Shown here one piece after another: positions 24,316 to 26,976 of a DNA stretch of 26,976 bases. Within the stretch, counting starts at the first letter, position 1. Each line of letters begins with the position of its first letter. Under the pieces are notes generated by a model that had not been told where the DNA came from, ran no database searches, and saw only the letters and a program-made list of their open reading frames with translations. The translations under genes and the position numbers were made by a program. The stretch is from Fusobacterium sp. (GTDB lineage Bacteria > Fusobacteriota > Fusobacteriia > Fusobacteriales > Fusobacteriaceae), in contig DXSD01000017.1 in the NCBI GenBank assembly GCA_019410665.1, positions 1 to 26,976 on the forward strand, given 5' to 3'.

Positions 24316-26883
24316 ATGAGCGAGAAGTTCACTTTTGTAGTAAATGGAAAAACAATAGTTACAACTGAAGATATAAACTTATTAGATTTTTTAAGAGATG
24401 ATTTAGGACTAATATCTGTAAAAGATGGATGTAAAGAGGGAGCTTGTGGAACTTGTACAATATTAGTAGATGGAAAAGCAATGAAATCTTGTATCTTTAC
24501 AACTAAAAAAGTAGCAGGAAAAGAGATAACAACAATAGAAGGATTTACTGATAGAGAGAAAGAGGTATTTGCATATGCATTTACTGAGTGTGGAGCTGTT
24601 CAATGTGGATTCTGTATCCCTGGAATGGTAGTTGCAGCAAAGGCTCTTTTTATGAGAACATTAGATCCAACTTCTGAAGAGGTTAAAAAAGCATTAGTAG
24701 GAAATATTTGTAGATGTACAGGATATGTAAAGATTGAGCAAGCTATTATGTTAGCAGCAAAAATCTTTAGAGAAAATACTCCAGTTCCAAAAAGAGAGTG
24801 TAAAGGATTAATAGGAACAAATGTACATAGAGTGGATGCTGAGGCTAAAACTTTGGGAATTGCTAAATATGCAGAAGATTATAGCGTAGAGGGAATGTAC
24901 TATGGAAGTGCTATAAGAAGTAAATACCCAAGAGCAAAAGTGTTGTCAATAGATGCTACAGAAGCTTTAAAATTAGATGGAGTATTAGGAGTTCTTACAG
25001 CTGACGATGTTCCTGGAAAAAATAATATAGGACACTTAGAGTTTATCTCTGATTGGGATGGATTTATTCCAGTAGGTGGGATAACAAGATATATAGGAGA
25101 TTCAGTAGCTTTAGTTGTAGCTAAAGATAAAAAGACATTAGCTAAGGCAAAAGAATTAGTAAAAGTGGAGTTTGAGGAGTTACCTGGATTATTTACTCCA
25201 GAAGAGGCTATGGCAGATGGTGCTCCATTAATTCACAGTAAACCAAATAATATCTTAGTAAAAGAGATACTAAAAAGAGGAAATTCAGAAGAGGCAATAA
25301 AAAATTCTAAATATGTTGTAACTAATACTTATTATACTCCAGCTACTGAACATGCTTACCTTGAGCCAGAGTGTGCACTAGCTATACCTACTGAAGATGG
25401 AGTTCAATTATATACTTCAAGCCAATCAATATTTGATGAGCAAAGAGAGGTTTCAAGATTTTTAGGAATAGAAAAAGAGAAAGTAAGAGTAACAGCTGCT
25501 TATGTTGGTGGAGGTTTTGGTGGTAAAGAGGATATGACAGTTCAACACCATGCTGGACTTGCTGCATATGTACTTAAAAAACCAGTTCAAGTTCTATTAA
25601 CTAGACAGGAAAGTATCAATATAAGTACAAAAAGACATGCTATGAAAATAGAGATGACAACTGCTTGTGATGAAAATGGAAAACTTACAGCTATGAAAGC
25701 TAAAATACTTTCTGATACAGGAGCTTATGCATCTCTTGGAGGACCTGTATTACAAAGAGCTTGTACTCATGCAGCTGGACCATATAACTATCAAAATATA
25801 GATATAGAAGGAATTGCAGTTTATACAAACAATCAACCAGGAGGAGCTTTCAGAGGATTTGGAGTTACTCAATCAGCTTTTGCTATTGAGTCTAATATCA
25901 ACCAATTAGCTGAAATGGTTGGAATATCTCCATGGGAAATTAGATATAGAAACGCAATTAGACCAGGACAAGTTTTACCAAATGGACAGATAGCTGATGA
26001 GGGAACTGCATTAGTTGAAACTTTAGAAGCAGTAAAAGAACTATATGAAAATAGTAAAGTAGCTGGAATAGCTTGTGCAATGAAAAATGCTGGAATTGGA
26101 GTTGGATTACCAGATATTGGAAGATGTAGAATAACAATAGTTGATGGAGAGGTAAGAGTAAGAACATCAGCTGCTTGTATAGGACAAGGAGTAGCTACAG
26201 TATGTAAGCAAATGGTTTGTGAAACTACAGGAGTTGATCCGAAATTAGTAGTAGTAGAGGGACCAGATACTCATGTAACACCTAACTCAGGAACTACAAC
26301 AGCATCTAGACAAACTGTATTTACAGGAGAGGCAACAAGACAAGCTGCATTAGCTCTTAAAAAAGAGTTAGAGACTAAAACTTTAGCTGAATTAGAAGGT
26401 TGGGACCACTATGCAGAGTACTCTGGAGTGACAGATAAAATGGGATGCGATAAACCAAATCCAGTAAGCCACGTAGCTTATGGATATGCAACTCAAGTAG
26501 TTGTATTAGATGAAGCTGGAAAAGTGACTAAAGTAGCAGCAGCTCATGATGTTGGAAAAGCAATAAATCCAAAAGCATTAGAGGGACAAATTGAAGGTGG
26601 AGTTGTAATGGGATTAGGATTTGCTCTAACTGAAGTTATGCCAATAGTTAAAGGTGTTCCTCAAGTTAAATTTGGAACATTGGGATTATTCAGAGCAACT
26701 AATGTACCAGAGATTGAAACTACAATTGTTGAGAAAAATAAAGCAGAACTAGCATTTGGAGCAAAGGGAGTTGGAGAGATAACAGTTATACCTACAGCAC
26801 CTGCAGTACAAAATGCTTATTATAAATATGATGGAGTATTTAGAACTTCATTACCATTAGAAAAAACAGCATATAAAAAATAA
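24316..26883 (+). CDS. Fused molybdenum hydroxylase, selenium-dependent xanthine dehydrogenase type
   Basis: This is a molybdopterin hydroxylase predicted to oxidise hypoxanthine or xanthine, or to run in the urate-reducing direction, in the cytoplasm. The 855-residue protein fuses two parts. The N-terminal two-cluster [2Fe-2S] domain has Cys39/44/47/59 and Cys97/100/132/134 (CGFC and CRCTGY). The molybdenum domain from about 170 has GGGFGGKED (398-406), GGAFRGFG, IGQGVATV and the catalytic glutamate in GAKGVGEI (Glu821). There is no FAD domain and no in-frame TGA, so any selenium would be a bound cofactor and not selenocysteine. The ATG has GGAGG five bases upstream; an in-frame TTG at 24304 overlaps that site and is rejected. 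The selenium assignment rests on family resemblance and on its ygfK/ygeY neighbours. Confidence 0.9.
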   Translation: MSEKFTFVVNGKTIVTTEDINLLDFLRDDLGLISVKDGCKEGACGTCTILVDGKAMKSCIFTTKKVAGKEITTIEGFTDREKEVFAYAFTECGAVQCGFCIPGMVVAAKALFMRTLDPTSEEVKKALVGNICRCTGYVKIEQAIMLAAKIFRENTPVPKRECKGLIGTNVHRVDAEAKTLGIAKYAEDYSVEGMYYGSAIRSKYPRAKVLSIDATEALKLDGVLGVLTADDVPGKNNIGHLEFISDWDGFIPVGGITRYIGDSVALVVAKDKKTLAKAKELVKVEFEELPGLFTPEEAMADGAPLIHSKPNNILVKEILKRGNSEEAIKNSKYVVTNTYYTPATEHAYLEPECALAIPTEDGVQLYTSSQSIFDEQREVSRFLGIEKEKVRVTAAYVGGGFGGKEDMTVQHHAGLAAYVLKKPVQVLLTRQESINISTKRHAMKIEMTTACDENGKLTAMKAKILSDTGAYASLGGPVLQRACTHAAGPYNYQNIDIEGIAVYTNNQPGGAFRGFGVTQSAFAIESNINQLAEMVGISPWEIRYRNAIRPGQVLPNGQIADEGTALVETLEAVKELYENSKVAGIACAMKNAGIGVGLPDIGRCRITIVDGEVRVRTSAACIGQGVATVCKQMVCETTGVDPKLVVVEGPDTHVTPNSGTTTASRQTVFTGEATRQAALALKKELETKTLAELEGWDHYAEYSGVTDKMGCDKPNPVSHVAYGYATQVVVLDEAGKVTKVAAAHDVGKAINPKALEGQIEGGVVMGLGFALTEVMPIVKGVPQVKFGTLGLFRATNVPEIETTIVEKNKAELAFGAKGVGEITVIPTAPAVQNAYYKYDGVFRTSLPLEKTAYKK

Positions 26884-26925
26884 TAATTTATAAAATTTAT
26901 AAACAATATTTTAGGAGGAATAAAA

Positions 26926-26976
26926 ATGAATAAAGTAATTCACACAGAAAAAGCACCAGCTGCTTTAGGACCATAT
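26926..26976 (+). CDS. RidA (YjgF/YER057c/UK114) family protein, 5' part only
   Basis: The window ends after 17 codons. These read MNKVIHTEKAPAALGPY, the typical start of RidA enamine/imine deaminases (the ...APAA.GPY motif). AGGAGG lies seven bases before the ATG, and the gene is 42 bases after the hydroxylase gene, so it is probably in the same operon. RidA hydrolyses 2-aminoacrylate and related imines made by pyridoxal-phosphate lyases, which fits a partner of DpaL. The rest of the gene lies outside the window, so integrity cannot be judged. Confidence 0.8.
   Translation, partial: MNKVIHTEKAPAALGPY

Noticed and set aside
24316..26883. Selenocysteine in the molybdenum hydroxylase
   Set aside because: The frame has no in-frame TGA. 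Selenium in this enzyme class, if present, is a labile cofactor.

Overview
The window is an AT-rich bacterial segment. Coding sequence is dominated by AGA arginine codons and A/T-ending codons, intergenic spacers are short, and ribosome binding sites are strong (GGAGG-like). Base composition, gene content and gene style fit a Fusobacterium-type gut anaerobe; an AT-rich Clostridium-like anaerobe is the main alternative. This is inference, because no rRNA is present. I see no tRNA, rRNA, CRISPR array, insertion sequence or phage gene.

Region 1 (1-9.4 kb) is core metabolism and housekeeping. It holds trpS on the minus strand, divergent from a ROK-family glucokinase. A complete glucose/galactose ABC transporter, mglB-mglA-mglC, follows, with its own near-consensus sigma-70 promoter, a perfect 14-bp palindrome in the leader and a hairpin between mglB and mglA. 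Then comes a YgiQ-type radical SAM gene closely followed by the ribosome-assembly GTPase gene der. Strong intrinsic terminators separate these units.

Region 2 (9.4-11.9 kb) holds a small Lys-rich hypothetical protein (minus strand), a MATE-family transporter and a small exported hypothetical protein.

Region 3 (11.9 kb to the right edge) is the most interesting part: a catabolic locus of the kind linked to anaerobic purine/urate breakdown. In order it encodes diaminopropionate ammonia-lyase (dpaL/ygeX), YgeY, a D-aminoacylase-family amidohydrolase, a YgeV-like sigma-54 activator, SsnA, an NCS2 xanthine/uracil-type permease, a short form of YgfK, a dihydropyrimidinase/hydantoinase, a fused molybdenum hydroxylase of the selenium-dependent xanthine dehydrogenase type, and the first 17 codons of a RidA protein. 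The locus looks like two sigma-54 transcription units. Almost identical -24/-12 promoters (GG-N10-GC) lie before dpaL and before ssnA, and the activator gene sits between the units under a sigma-70-like promoter. A related 19-bp dyad lies about 110 bp upstream of one -24 box and about 185 bp upstream of the other, and is a candidate activator site.

A plausible scheme (inference): the permease imports purine; the hydroxylase interconverts hypoxanthine, xanthine and urate; SsnA, the hydantoinase, YgeY and perhaps the D-aminoacylase-like enzyme open and trim the rings; YgfK handles a redox step; DpaL converts 2,3-diaminopropionate to pyruvate and ammonia; and RidA clears the 2-aminoacrylate released. 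The most unusual point is YgfK. It keeps the N-terminal dihydroorotate-dehydrogenase-like domain and the C-terminal two-cluster ferredoxin domain but lacks the GltD-like flavin/NAD(P)H domain found between them in the long form.
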